Shown: positions 11,390 through 26,000, counted from the first letter of the stretch. The stretch: 64,000 bases of DNA from Tamarix chinensis (GCA_030549775.1 CM060178.1:67074896-67138895), one strand, 5' to 3'. Translations and numbers: made by a program. The notes: generated by a model from the letters alone, not told the origin.

Positions 11390-13480
11390 TCATATTCAAG
11401 ACTCGTTGGGTCTGAGACACCATCTCCACATCTCTTATGATATGTCATCTATATGCCCTAATAAATAGAGTTGGATACATAATATTATAACTATATATGC
11501 CTACAATAATTAAAGTAGCATATATTCATAAATAAGCTAATGAAGTAAGAAGTTAAAAGTATACTAACATGTCAATAAATTCTCCCCCCCCACGAGCGAC
11601 GTCAAGAAGCACATCATATGTTTGAAGGGAATCAAACACAAATAATTTATTACGATCAGGTCGGACGACATACAAAACCTAATGTTTACTTACCAGGTGA
11701 GGAATGAGAGAAATCTTGTTGTATCCCTCACTTAAAATGTGATCTGCTAGATAGTTTATGTTCCTACCTCTCTTATTATTGTACCATCATCTATGTAGAC
11801 TTGGCACACAAACACAATAGAGGACACCATTCCCTCTATCGTAGTACAACTACCTACCAACTTATGGACAAAAATAGCAATGCATATTTATTAATAACTA
11901 ATAACTCATATAAGAGGTCATAAAAATTCCAATGCAACAAAAAGTACTAAAATCTGAAGTATGAAGTAATTCTTATGTAATATATATGGCAACACTCATA
12001 GTTAACATTCATTCCTAATTATAAATGTCACTTATATAAACCGCTGGTATCGTATAAGTAGCTTCATCCCTCACAACATACTCACAACAACTATTAATTA
12101 AAATATAATTATCACTGAGGTAGTTTTGGATATATAAATACAACAAAGTCAAACTTGGTGGTGGTTGGTTCTTCTCTGAATATGGAATCTTTTGTGGAGC
12201 AACTAATTTATCTCCATTTCCTTTAGCATGACTCTCTTTTGTGTTGCTCGTTCTACTAGTACCTTGCTTAACTTGACTCTTAGAGGCATTCTTCTTTTTT
12301 GATTCCTTAATTCATAATAATAAATGAAATATAATGAGCATATATATATATATAGATATATATAAATGTAAGTAACAAATAATAATGCTATCAAATGCCA
12401 TTACCTCTTCTATAGTGAGACGTATCTAATCCACGGGTCAAGGCACAAAGCTTCCATGAGTTTTTAGCATCATGGCTACCTCATCACCTTCTTTATAACA
12501 AGTCAAAGGCACATTACCAATTATTAGAGTGTCAATACTTACTAGAAATATATTTAGGGCCAAGTTATACCCATGGACTGTTTACGTTTAGGTACTATAA
12601 TTGATGTGTACCCTTCCTTTTGCCAAAATAGTTGAAAGGTCATTTACTAACAAGTGATATTTTGCAAACCCTAAAATAAAATATTACAAATTATTAATTA
12701 TTTATGACACCGATGACATTTAAAAAAAATTCATAGCTTGTAATGTTTACCTCAAGAAGAGAAGAAAGACGCCCGTCATTTTTACAACTATCTCTAACGC
12801 TATTTATGCTAAGTATATGTAGCTGATCATGCTCAGCTGAATCGAATGACTTATATTCTTCTGATTTTATAAATGACAACTCTTACTTCATTGTTGTCAT
12901 CCTTTCAAATGCAACGTTTACTTTCTGGGTGAGGATAACCACTTCCTCATTCATACTATGAGAACCACAAAATCGACCACACACGCTCATTATCGTAACC
13001 CCTAATCCAAGACGCCTATGTCTTCAGAGGTGTTCTACATTTCATATAGCCTATGACACAATGTAATATTGGTTCACACCCTCCACAAAATTTGATGTTT
13101 CAAGTTCAACTGTATTATATGCAATATATTTTAATTTAGCTTATAGGAATAAAAATAATATAATAGTTTTCTCAAAGAAAACTAAGTAGGATTCGGGATT
13201 TCTACAAACGTATAATTTTTTTGGTAGCACCTTTTACATCTTCATTAAAATATCCAACTTTTTTTACTCTAACCTTCTTCCATAATGCACCCATATTGAT
13301 GGACGAAGTACATAGATCCAAGTCTTAAGCTATGAGCTATAAACCAAAAACTAATCTTATAATAATAATATTATTATAACATTAGACTTTTATATTTAAA
13401 TAGATATATCATTAGCTCATACCAACTCTTCTTCAAGGCTTGCATAAACCTTGTGAGCCATATTATGCCGATACTTATTT
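11390..13480 (-). pseudogene. Ptta/En/Spm-type transposase plus Ulp1-like protease relic
   Basis: Reading right to left, four blocks appear in the order usual for this plant family. (1) 13430-13480 encodes 'HNMAHKVYASLEEEL', the hallmark of the Ptta/En/Spm 'transposase_24' type (NKY.HR.GRKGYA.LEEE), followed by an 'LWKKVRVKK' block near 13270. (2) Near 12990-13040 is a 'GLGVT' block where family members read 'G.G.TP'. (3) 12430-12585 encodes 'VHGYNLALNIFLVSID' and 'GNVPLTCYKEGDEV', matching the accessory domain I know as DUF8039. (4) 11580-11690 encodes 'VLYVVRPDRNKLFVFDSL', the HW.L....YVLDSL block of a Ulp1-like cysteine protease, and 11400-11450 has a remnant of the ECGYYVM block in which the catalytic Cys is gone. 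Stops and frameshifts are everywhere. The N-terminus is missing, cut at the join with the gypsy relic. Confidence 0.65.
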
Positions 13481-13489
13481 TAATGTATA

Positions 13490-16400
13490 AGTAGGCTTTG
13501 GAGACTTCCTGAGTCATCCAAGCTCAGAGTGCCCAGCTGGGGGCTAAAAGGAAGTTTGAGGGTCATCAATTATCTCGTGATAGGAAGAAGGCTTATTCAG
13601 AAGGAATAATATCACCTAAGCATGGTAGAAGTATGGGTCAACACCCTAAGTTAGAGATCAACCCAGGGATGTGCCAAGGATAGGCACTGCCACTATAATA
13701 TTTATGGAGAAGATCACCCAGGAGTAGATTATAGAGGCAACAAGGTAACTTGCCATGGGTGTGGTATAGTAAGACACAATGCCTATGAGTGTCGTGTTGG
13801 AGGTGGTAGTTTTCAAAGAGGTTAGACATGAGCTAAGAGAAACTACCCCATGCAATAGCCATAGCCATAGATTTTGCAGGTTCCTCCATCACTAGCTAAT
13901 GTCACTAGTCAAGCTAGTCGGCCCAGCAATCAGAAACCTTGTACCTTTCAACAAAGTCAGGGATTAACCAATTTCATGGGAGTTCCTTTAAGAGGACGCA
14001 TAAACTTGATTATCCAATTAGAGGCTGAGCATCAAGCTGGTGTGGTGACGGGTATGCTTATTGTCTCTACCTTTCCAACATGTATATTGTTTGAATCTAG
14101 TGCATCACACTATTTGTGCCATCTGCATTTGTAGATAGATATGCTTTATCTTTTTCCGGTAGTATTTCCACTTCTATTATGATGCCCTTAGGGGATAGCA
14201 ATGCATGCTCTAGGTTCTATAAAAGGGTGACCTTGTTGGTTAGGGAATTAAAATTTCCTTTAGACCTCATGGAGATTGAATTGTGTGACTTTGATGTAAT
14301 CATTAGAATAGACATGTTGGGGAAGTACCAAACATTGGTTTATTGAGTGCAAGAATGCGTGGTTTTGCGGGGACCTAAGTGTGTTACAATCTCATATTGG
14401 AAGTGTGAACTTATCCCCTCTGTAAAGGTTGTGCTAGAAATCATGATGGATACCCTCATTTGTAAGAGATATTCACTTTTCTTGTGTAGTTTTGAGATAC
14501 CAAAGTGGTTGAGATGACAATAGAGGAGATTATAATGGTCTACTTGAAAGGTCGAGTTTACCGTAGATGTATTGCTAGAGGCTGAACTAGTATCTAACAC
14601 CCCATATTGTATGGCACCTATAAAGATGAAAGAGCTTAAGGCACTATTAGAGGAGTTATTAGGGAAGGGTTATGCCCAACCTAGTATATCACTATAGGGA
14701 GCGCTAGTCCTATTTGTGAAGAAAAAGGATCCGAGATTGAGGTTGTACATCATTATTGAGGGTCGAATTAGGATATGGTAAAGAACCATTAGTCATTGCC
14801 AAGGATTGATGACCTATTTTACCAACTCAAGGGAGCTAATGTATTCTCCAAGATTGATCTTTAGTTAGGTTACCATCAATTGAGGATAGTAGAGCAAGAT
14901 ATACCTAAGAATGCATTTTGGACAAGATATGGCCATTATGAGTTCACAGTAATGCCTTTTGGACTCACTAATGCACTAGCAACATTCATTTTCTTTATGG
15001 ACTAGATATTTTGACCATTCTTGGATCAATTCGTCATGTTATTAATCAATGACAACATAATCTACTCCAATAATCAAGAGAATTACAAGTAATATTTAAG
15101 GTAGACTTTAGCATTCTTAAGATCACACCAGCTATATGCCAAACTTTTAAAGTGTGACTTTTGGTTATATCAAGTGGCTTTTCTTGGACATGTAATCTCT
15201 AAGGATGGAGTGGTAGTGGATCCTTCCAAGGTTCGAGCAGTTTCTGAATGGCTAGCACTAACTTATGTTAAGGAGGTACATAACTTCATATGATTGGCTA
15301 GTTACTACATTTGTGGGGGACTTCTCCAAGATAGCTCATCCATTGACTAATTTGCTAAAGAAGGCCACCAATTTTAGTGGGATGGGAAGTGTGGTGAAGC
15401 ATTTGAGGAGTTAAAGAAGCATTTGACTATAGCCCCAATGCTCACATAATCGAGTGGATCCAATGATTTTAAAGGATAAAATGATTATTTTAAACATGGT
15501 TTGGGTTGTGTGCTAATGAAAAATGGGAGAGTAGTGGCTTATACCTCTTGAGAACTGAAACAACATGAGTAGAACTGTCTGATGCACAACTTAGAGCTTG
15601 CTACAATAGTTTTTGCCCTTGTGATCCGGAGGCATTACCTCTATGGTGTTCAGTGCAAGTTCTACACTAACCACAAGAGCCTTAAGTACATCTCCACATA
15701 GTAGGAGTTGAATTTGATACATCATCGATGGTTGGAGGTGGTCAGGGATTACAACTTGGAATTGACCTACCATGAGGTTAAGGACAATGTGGTGGTAGAC
15801 ACGCTTAGCCAGAAGATGTCACATTCCTTAATCACGATTGTGTTGTCATATCATTCGTGTCAAGAGCTCAAAGAGATGGAGATAGAGTTGATCACCATTA
15901 GTAGTTTGGAGACAATAATGAGTGAACTCACTATTACCCCCTTCGATCTTTGAGGAGATCCAAGTTAGTCAACTTTGTGATGTTAAACTTGAGAGAATTA
16001 AGAGTAATATTGCAAAAGGAAGAGCCGAGGGATTTTAGATCCACAAGGATAGTAATTTTATATACCAAGGTAGGTGGTGAGTACTATGAGGGTGTGTTGA
16101 GCTTAAGAGGGGGATCCTTAAAGAATGACATTATACTCCTTATTTTATCCATCCTCAAGGGGATAAATTGTATCAGGATTTAAAGAAGGTATATTGGTGG
16201 CCCAGTATGAAATAGAAGGTTGCAAAGTTCGTTACCTAATGCTTGACCAGTCAGAAGGTTAAGATTGAACATAAAAGACCGGCAGGGTTGGTGCAACCAA
16301 TAGAAGTTCCAAAGTGGAAGTAGGATAACATATCTATGGAGTTTGTGGTTAGTCTTTCAAGGACTATTAGTGGATTCAATTCTATCTGGGTTATTGTGAA

Positions 16401-16610
16401 TCATCTAACTAAATCGACATTGTTCATACCAATTAAGAAAGCATAGAGTATGGAGTAGTTAGCCAATGCTTACAAGAAACACATTATGAAACTGCATAGA
16501 GTCCCTAAAGACATTGTGTCAAACCAAGACTCCACATTCTTGTCACATTTTTGGCAAAAGTTGCAAGCAAATTTTGGGACTCAACTGAAGATGAATACTA
16601 TTTTTCATCC
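13490..16610 (+). pseudogene. Ty3/gypsy (Tekay/Del chromovirus-like) gag-pol relic, truncated
   Basis: Plus-strand pieces of one polyprotein appear in order. Late gag 'AKRKFEGHQLSRDRKKA' is near 13540, and a zinc knuckle 'CHGCGIVRHNAYEC' is near 13755 (CX2CX4HX4C intact). Protease 'LFESSASH' is near 14090, where the active D of DSGA is now E. Reverse transcriptase includes 'LFVKKKDP' near 14710 and 'QLYAKLLKCDFWLYQVAFLGH' type sequence near 15130-15200, with the YIDD box degraded to 'LINDN'. RNase H 'LELATIVFA' is near 15590. Integrase runs from a 'YWWPSMK'-like block (16190) to 'IVSNQDSTFLSHFWQKLQ' type sequence near 16520. The reading stops abruptly at 'FHP' (16606), where 'QTDGQSERT' should follow. 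There are many stops and frameshifts. Gag residues before the knuckle and the 3' LTR are missing. Confidence 0.85.
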
Positions 16611-17003
16611 AGGGAAATTCCCATACAATTTGAAGGAGACATCAGGGACGAGCAAATAAACAAAAATGCTACAACAATCACGCTAGAGTCTAAAACCAAC
16701 GCAGGTGAAGGCATACAAGCAATACCCTGCCATCTTTAGCATAATAGTATCAGTGTTCGAGCAAAACCGTCGCGACTAGAATTCAATTTTCGCTAAGAAC
16801 ATGAGGCTTAAGAAAAAAAAGCAACCACAAAAATATTACAAAAAGCACGAACGTTACACAACTCTCTTCCTTCGAAATCTTTTCCGCTGCTCAACACACT
16901 GAATGCCTCCGAACACGTGTACCAATGTGAAGCAAATCCATGATGTCATAAACTACGCAGATTCGATCCAAGCAACCGGTTGTTTCTCTCCATCATCCCG
17001 CTA

Positions 17004-20000
17004 TTATCTTCCGCCTGTACCTGGTTGCATTAACAATAGTTAAATAGCCACTGAAGTCTGTAAGGCATAGAGCCGATAGTGCCACCCAAGTCACAAACCT
17101 GCCTTCTAAACTACTACCGATGTTTTACGATTAGAGATTGCACCAAAGCAAAGAAAATTTAATCGAATTATCAAATGCCAATTGGCAATGGCATTGAAAC
17201 ATTTCAGAATATTATGGCTTGTAAGATTGGACCCATGGTGTTATATAGAAGCTTGCTGCCCCGAACGTGCCTTCATGAAAAATGCGACATCAATAGGTAA
17301 GGTTTTCTAGTTAAGATTAGCAGCTCTCAAGTATACTCAGCATGCAAACCGATGCGATTTTAGAATAAACAGGGACAAACAAGAATCGGAAGAAAATATG
17401 AAATACATAGCCTTGCAGGTAAACTGCTCTAATGAGTGTTGGTTCCACAAGAAAGCAAGATGATGTTTCTTAGTGTCAATAAAAACTGATGAGCAGGATT
17501 AAATTCACAATTGTTCTTTCCGATCAGTTATATATAAGGCTGAGTGCTGAAGTTGACTGGTTATGACATGCAATTAGATGCTCAACGAGGCCAGAAAAGA
17601 CATACCTGTATATCTCTGTGAAGAACAGTTAACATTTAAAGAGATTGATGGAATCCTCCTTTCCTGGCCTGAGGATAGAATTTCCTGCATTCTTTCAGGC
17701 CAATCAGAATTCAATCTCCGAGCAAAATCCTCCACCTCCCTACATCATTGAAATATCACATTTTCCATCTCAAGATCATTGTTGATTTCTCAGCATGGGA
17801 GAAGAAACAAAAGATACCTACTTGCAATAACTACCTACTCATCATCAACATATCATTTGCAGCAATGCAGTCATAAAAAATGTAAGCACACGCAGGTCCA
17901 ATACAGAAAACAGAAATTGAAGCCTCAGTGCACTCCTTGGACAGATGGGGAAGAGGGTTGAAAGGATAGGAGAGAGCTGACTCCCCCATGTTTCCGACAA
18001 GGATATCAAAACATGATTTTCTCATCACTTTTCCCAGTTGGAGGGAGGAAAACATATGGATGCTTGTGATGTTGGTTTGAAGTCTGTAACCTATATAGAT
18101 TACGGAGTAGTGCTATCACAGGATATTCATATATGTTCTTCATGGCTGCTTTTATATACATGCAACGATGCAGCAACTCTACTACCAATCAATCATGAAT
18201 CATTGAACCTTACAGGCTAAACACATCAACCCAAGCTTTTTCAAGGAACTATTTCTAACAATCATCAGGACCACCATAAGGAACAACCCTAGTGTCAAGT
18301 ATGAACAAATACACATGCTTACAAGACACGCCGACCCATCTAAAATGAGATTATGAACATTAGATTTGATGATATAAAATTAAAGAAATTAGAAAATTAA
18401 ATGAATTATCATAGTGGCGCTGTAGGGTTGATGATATAGCCTCACATCTGTAATTTATTTCCACAAAGAGTATAGAGGCACAACTCATCATCACAGCGGG
18501 TACTATATTTTTATGTTATATCACAGAGCATGTGCTTATTTCAATCATAGAAGCCAAAGCAAAGGGAAAAAAAAAATCACTAGTCCCTTCTTTGGCATTG
18601 TACCATTTATGGCACCCATGATTATCAGTCCTTCCAAAGTAACAAAAATATCACATATAAAGTGACAGATGTTTGAATATCCAACTCCTTGCTAGCTATA
18701 CGAGCTTTTGCATATGATGTTCATTAACTTGCAAAGTGATCAATACATGCAAAACCCGTAACAAAATGTGGGCCTGGGCTGTAATTCAATAACTACTATT
18801 ATTTTACCAATCCAAATAATATACATCAGGATACTACATATTCTGACAGGTATTTTTCAGGGTACAACAGAACAGCAAAATAAAGTTGCTGGTTCTTTAC
18901 ACTTGCGATCCCTTGCATCGACCATAAAATGCAACAACAATAAGGGCAAAGCAGCATGAAAAAATAGAGACCACACTTATTGCACAGAAACTCAGATATA
19001 AAGAAGCACACAACAATAAAATATTATCAATGGACCAATAAACAACCTGTCCAATTCTTCCCTCATTGCAGGATCCAACTCATCATCTTCATCATCAAAG
19101 TCTTGTTTAGAAGAAAAAGACCCACCCGTAGAATCTTGCAACTCTAAACTACTTGGTGCTGAAGTATCACAAACAGAGCCATTTTCATGAGCCTTGCCAT
19201 TTTCCTTCTAAAAGAATGTCAAAACCATAAAACCTACCAATTAGCATAACAAACACAGCGAATAAACAAGGACATGACTTTCAGAACAAAGTTCAAGATG
19301 AAGTCTGATTTACATCATTGGATGAACACACTTTTGCATCCTCTTTCCTCCGACGATTTTTCTTCTTGTTCTTACAAAGTTTGGATCCCTTCGAGTCTGC
19401 AAGGGAAGTGAAGGAAAAGTGTTGCTCAACCATGTTAAATACTACAACTTTATGGGAGAGCACGAGTTTTTAATAGAGCAGTGCACTTAGTAAGGCACCA
19501 TTTCATAAGCAAATTATTTGCAACTTATCACTTCATTACAAGTGATGACCCATAAATGCTAAAAAAAAAAATATATATATATATATATTAAAATACATAC
19601 CCCAAAATGTCAATACATATCATTTCACTTTGTCATTAGTTCAACACCCCCAAACGGAGTCTAAGAGACTCAGCATCATGATAATCTTGTCATCTATGAA
19701 TACAAGACACTCTCTAGGTCTTCAAAAGACACAAAATTAAGCAAACAATTTTGTAAGAGAAAGGCAAACAAATCAATCAGTTCCTAAGGATTTACTTTAT
19801 GGCCACAAGGACAATGTTGATACAGTACCAAAATTGCATCACGGTAAACATGAAGACAAGTGGAAGCTACTTTAAAGAAAACATAAGTCTAATAAATAAT
19901 AATATTCAATATCTTAAAATACTTTTTACACTCCTTTTCATGCACTGCTACCAAGACGGACTTAAAATCAATTTCCCAGATGATTTTAAAAGCTTTAGAA

Positions 20001-23000
20001 AAATGATCAGCAACAATCATCTGTTTGGGATAATTGACAGAGCTATAAACAATTGTTTTTCTCAGAACTACTCTAACTTTTGTTCTTCCAATCACCAATC
20101 AATATCTCTCTTCCCTATACCTCTCATGATTGTATCATAAGTCCCAACAACCATACAATTATGACCCTGGCTTGCAAGGCACCACAGGTGAGATCTTATC
20201 AGGCTCCCTTCTAGCAAGACAGAAGAGCGAGAAGTTAAGGATGCCCATTGCATTCTTCACTGGAAGTCAAGTGAGGCAAGACAAAAGTGGTCAATATATC
20301 AACAAGAATTCTATGCTGTGTTCCATGCTATTGAAATGCGAGAGACATATTCTTTTACTTAAAGAGTCAATTGTCTACTCTGACCAGCAATCTCTCAAGC
20401 ATTTTTGAGAATGGAAGTACTGATCACATGTTGTCCTGGTGAGCAGCTTATATTGAAATATTCAATCATGTTATTGTTCATAAATCTAGAATGGCTAACA
20501 GGATAGCCAATGAAGTTCAGGATTTGAACAACTCAAGGAGCTACATGAGGAAGGTGAAGACTTTGGTAATGATTGGACCAAGTACCTCATAAATAATAAG
20601 GCAACCATTGGATGACTATTTGACCCAACATGGGTACTTGTAAGGGAAGCAGATTGTGCATTCCAGGAAGCTCACTACAGGACAAATTGCTAAGGAATAT
20701 GTATTCCAGCGACATGAGTGGCCATGTAGGTAGAAACAAGAACATAGCTGGTTCAGAGGAATGTTATTACTGACCTCATTCCTCAACTTCAGAGACATGC
20801 TGGAAAAGTTGTGTAAGGATGTCTGACTTGTCACACGAACAAGGGGAAGTCAGAAACTACAGGTTCATTCATGCCTTTCTTCCTCTATGGAGTCTGTTGT
20901 TTATACTAAGAGTCCAAGGCATGTTGTCGAAAGAGTCAAACTTCCTTTTACTGCAGGTTTGAGTGCAGCTGACTTTACTTTAGCAGATACCTATTCAAAG
21001 GTATTCCTAGAGGCACATCAATCCTTGGAGGAGTATAACTTCAAATACAAGGCAACTGTAGAAAAGCACCAGAAGTAAATGTTGGAGGTGGCTGATCAGG
21101 TTGTAGTTTGGTTTACTCACACAAGGAGAGGCTGTCTGCAGGAGTTTATGGCAAACTAAGACAGAAATGTTACAATCATTTTAAGGTTTTGAAAAGAATC
21201 ATTCACCTACCCAACAATATTGACATATAAAAAACCTTCAATGTAAACGATCTTCTATCATCCCAATGATATGGACATATGAATCCTTCAGGACAAGTCT
21301 TTGGAGGAGAATGATGGGGCTACATTGAGGGGCATACTGAATCTAAAGTCAGCCATACTTAATGGAATAAAAGGAACATTAAATCTGAACTCAGCATTAC
21401 TTCTGAAAACAAAAAACAATAAATCTGCAAGGTTAGGCGAATCTGTTTAGTTGAAAGAATCTGTCCAGAGGCTATCCAAACAAATGGTGATCTGTCCAGT
21501 TGCTTTTCTATTAAAATACACAACAGATGTGTCCAGCCTAGCAAATTTTCATTTAGTATCTATTGATATCAATTTAACTGTTCCTATTCTTAAAGGATTA
21601 TTCCAATTATTGAAACTAGTTTTACTTGTACTCAAAAGGGGTATGATATTGAAATAAAGAATCCTCACTAAGAATTCAGTTCAGTTTTTATTTCCTGAGC
21701 TTGTTTTCTTTTGTTTGGTTTAACAATATCAACACCATTTGTCTTTGAGGATAAAATCACAAGCCCATTGATGTATGGGCTACATCATCAAAAATATTAG
21801 TCTGATAAATTAGCTCATAAAATATTTAAAAAAAAATAAATAAAAAAAATGAGTACAACAATTCCTATTCTAGAGCTAGACAAATCCCATTGCTCTAGAG
21901 CTCAGACTTTCTTCCAGAAAGAATATTCATTACAATCAATTGTTCTTAAAGTGCCCACAAATGTCATACGCAGCACAAGGAGCTAAAGAATGTTTTTCTT
22001 CTCTTCTTCCTCTCTTACAGCTTCAGCTACTTCCAAATTTTCCACATTATACTTTCAGAATTCAGACCATATAAGAATCAGTTATATATATCAAAATGCC
22101 CACTGTTGCTTGGAATAAACCAAGACTCATAGCACAAGGTTCTACAAACTCCAGCAATTCCCACTTCTCTTCCACTCAAAGATGCCGCATGTGATGTTTC
22201 AGGCACGCATACTTTTTGCAGGCATTTTAGATGTCCAACACTCCAATCCAAACAGTTTTACTGTTCTAATCTCTTTCCATATCATATCACCCTTTTAGAT
22301 AAACATAAATAAAACAGAAATGCAATCTCAAATTCTTGTGCATACAGACTGCAAAGTTTTTTTCCTGTTTGTATTCTTATTATCTTTTGGATTTCAGGGT
22401 GGGTTGGGGGCAAACATGGTGGAACGCCCACATTAAAACACAAATCCATCAATGAAAAAAATTCTTATAGACCTCTACCAAATACTTTGGTAGCTTCCAT
22501 GATTTACAGTTCCTGTGCTTCTCACTCTAAGTACCTGAATCACCACAATCATGGTATCTCCCAGTAGATATGCCTTTAGCTGCAGTTGTATGCACTAAAC
22601 AAAGTTCCAATGTGACCAGCTATGTTACCCCAAATTCAGCAACATGTTGGGTGTACCCATGTTGAGATGTCATGATACGGATACATACATATGCAATCCA
22701 TACCTGACACTCCACTTTGTGGCTGGACAGCAATATATTGAAAATAGTATATTTAACATTTGTATGAATATTCCCATAAAATTGTCCTAAGATCTTCATC
22801 AATCATAGTGAAACCTTCAATCTACAAGTATTAGCCAGCAGTGTAGTGCAAAATAGAAATGCATCTTATCTATTTGTCAATTTCAGGAGAGATAAGATCA
22901 AGGATTTCAAGTCTTAACTCTACCCCATTTTCACAAGCTCTTAGCTCCCAATCCACTCACATACCAATGATGAGTTGACCAATCTATAATAAATTTGGAA

Positions 23001-26000
23001 ATGGTGTGACCCTCCCTCATGTTCAAATTTAGACAGTCCATGACACCAATTTTGAGCCATTAAAAGTGGGACATGTGTATATATGCATATCTGACACCTG
23101 TACATAAGTCTACGCAACATTGGCAACCAGGATCACAGTATAAAATGAATACTGGGGATTCAAGACACTCACAAAAGCAATCCCATTACCCCAATTCCAT
23201 CTAAACCATCTTCATTACACTCAACATCGGCCCAAAAGTTGATTCAGCAAAAACCTCTGTTCTTGATCTGCTTCTTTCCATGTGTAGCTTGGAAGTTCCA
23301 AACCAATCTCTATTATTCATTCAAAAATTCCTTACCTTCAGTTGGCAGTTTAGCACATCATAGCTGAGCTATACTATAAGTAGTAGGTGCAGTCATCAAA
23401 ATATTTACATCTTCAAAATCAACATAATAAGTTCATATTCTATGAGACATCATTATATTTTGATATTTCTAAATTCCTCCCAGAACATTGACTAATCACA
23501 TCAATTATCAAAGTCCACATCCAATACCCACTCTTCAAGTCCTCTAAGCATTTCAATAACAGCTCTTTGCTAAAGAATTTCCCTTCCACTATGAGACAAG
23601 TCATTCTTCGCTCAGTTGCAGCCACAGCCCCTAGCTTTCTGGTCCCTGACCAAAGAAGTTATCAGTTATATCTTACTACATGAGCATGATTTCTCAGGAC
23701 TTCTAAGTTTAATATCTGTGCAAAGAGACAAAATTGAGTGCTTCCAAGGATTTCTTGAACCAACAGTCAAAGACTGATTGTTCTTGCTTTTAGAGCTGTT
23801 AGGAGGTTGACGCGCTATATTCTGCCACTCTATTAATTATTTCAATCCCACAAGATTCAAAAGCATTTCAAGCATACTATGTACTGACATTCACAACAAG
23901 GTATCATATAAAGCACTTCTGACAAGTTCATTCATGCATAAAGCAGAACATGAAAAGATTAAAACCCTACTCCACCATAATCCATCCCACAAAGCAGAAG
24001 TCAGATAATCAACCATGTAGGCAAATCTCTAGACTAGAAAAGTCAGGTCAAGAAAGAGTAACAAGGAAAGCATCCAACTCCATCCTATGTCAGCACAAGA
24101 AGTACAATCATCTGCCTCCTTCCCCAAATTGAAGCAATTAGTTCACTTCCTATCACATAGTCCAAGGAAGATCAAGATCACAAAATTTCCATTTCAAGTA
24201 GAGCCGCAAAATGACATCAGACTGTGGCAAACAGTTTCCTTTTCAACCTTATCAATCAGTGCTAAGCTCGAAAATAAGGAAAGTTAGCTTGCATCATTCT
24301 ACACTAATCACATAAACATATACAGCCTCTAATTGTGCAAGGAAGCAATAAGTTTCCTGCTACAAATTGCATCAGAACATCTGCATACCTACTGGGTAAA
24401 ATTTGCTGGCCGACCACCCAGAATGTTCTCCTAGGTACTTATACACACAGTTCATAAAAGAAATCATAACAAGATCTCTGTTTGAAATTCGAACTGATCT
24501 AGTGACTTATATCACATCTAGAATATGCCCTAACATAAACAAGTTGGCATGGCATTCAAGAAAGAATAAGGTTACTTAGTGCTTCAATGATAATACATGC
24601 TATCAAGGTCTAGGTTTCAATGAACAAGTGGAGATGCAACCAGAATCTGATAGTAGTTTTGCTCACATACCTTTATCACCACCATTTATAAACAAAACAA
24701 GATCATCAACTGAGCGTTCATCCACAGGCTCCTCCTCCGTTTCAACATTCTGAAACAAGTAGAAGAATATCATGGAAAAGCATATACACCATTGTCTATA
24801 CTCCTCTATGGGTCACAAAAAGAACATGACCTTGCAGCTCCAACTAGAAAAGGTCATCAGCCAGACTTATGGACTTCTCTTCAACAATAAGCTGCCATGT
24901 ACATCTAATTTTACTTGATAGAATTGAATCGCTGATTGATTACCAGATACTTGGTTCATGTTCATTTGTCTCCTTCCAAATTTTTTACCGCAAATAATGC
25001 CAGTTGTTTACAGCCTACATTTTGGGCAAAGTTGTTTCTATTAGTGACGAAAAGATACATCAGTTTTTAGCTAATCCCTATTCACGGGAAAAGTTATTCC
25101 CCTTTACACCCACATTTTACTAACCAACAACAGATTCCAATTTCCAACCTCTGTAAGCATTGAAAGGGGTTATTTAGGCATAATAGTGGTGCACATGAAT
25201 TCTGTTGTTTTGCCATACATTATTAACTTCTACAACCCCTCTGACAGAGGCCAAATAGACAATCATGTCTTTAGTTATTTGTCCTTTCTACATAAAATCC
25301 ACAAAAATATCATCCAAGAAAACAACAACGAGCTTTTGGCTTCTCTCCAAAATCAAAGCACGAGACCCATTAGTTTTTGGAAAATTTCAACACAATTGTT
25401 TTTATACTAATAGAGGATGATGTATCATGATAACATAATGCTCAGAATAGTCAATATACATCATTTCGGCACAAAATAATTTGTCAACCGAAACCATCAC
25501 TAGTCAACTTTATGAGCAATACAAGTTTAATAAGTCAAATTGACGAGAAAAGTAAGGATAATCACCTTCAGTTTCTGTCTTTCCTTTAAATCTTTCCGCT
25601 TCCTAGCATATAAACGATTCAATAACTTAATATGCTTATCATCTGTCACATTTTTCAACGGCTCTAACTTCTCCTCCTGCAATGAGACAGGTTCAGAAGA
25701 CTAAGAAGCAAAAGCAGATCATTTAGAAAACAAAAATACAGTGAAATTGCCACAGCAGAAAAACATAACCTCTGTGAGATCATCTGGTAAATTAAAAATA
25801 TCACGAATCTCCTCCGGAGTTTTCCCCTCAATAATCCGAGCAAGAGTGCGGCTGGTAAGATCAACCAAAGGCTTCAGCTGGAGGCTATCTGCTGCAGAAG
25901 TCAAGTCACACAACTTCTTTGTATCTAGCTTCACAAACTTGTCATCAAAAGCCTTCCGTTCCTAGACATACAAAAAGTACATCCAATTCAAAATGTGTGA

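Noticed and set aside
19799..20140. 113-codon open frame in intron 5
   Set aside because: It shows no motif, is antisense to the host gene, and sits beside transposon debris.
20130..20408. 92-codon open frame as an independent gene
   Set aside because: Its end reads as the RNase H motif of a gypsy element and the frame is a fragment of that relic.
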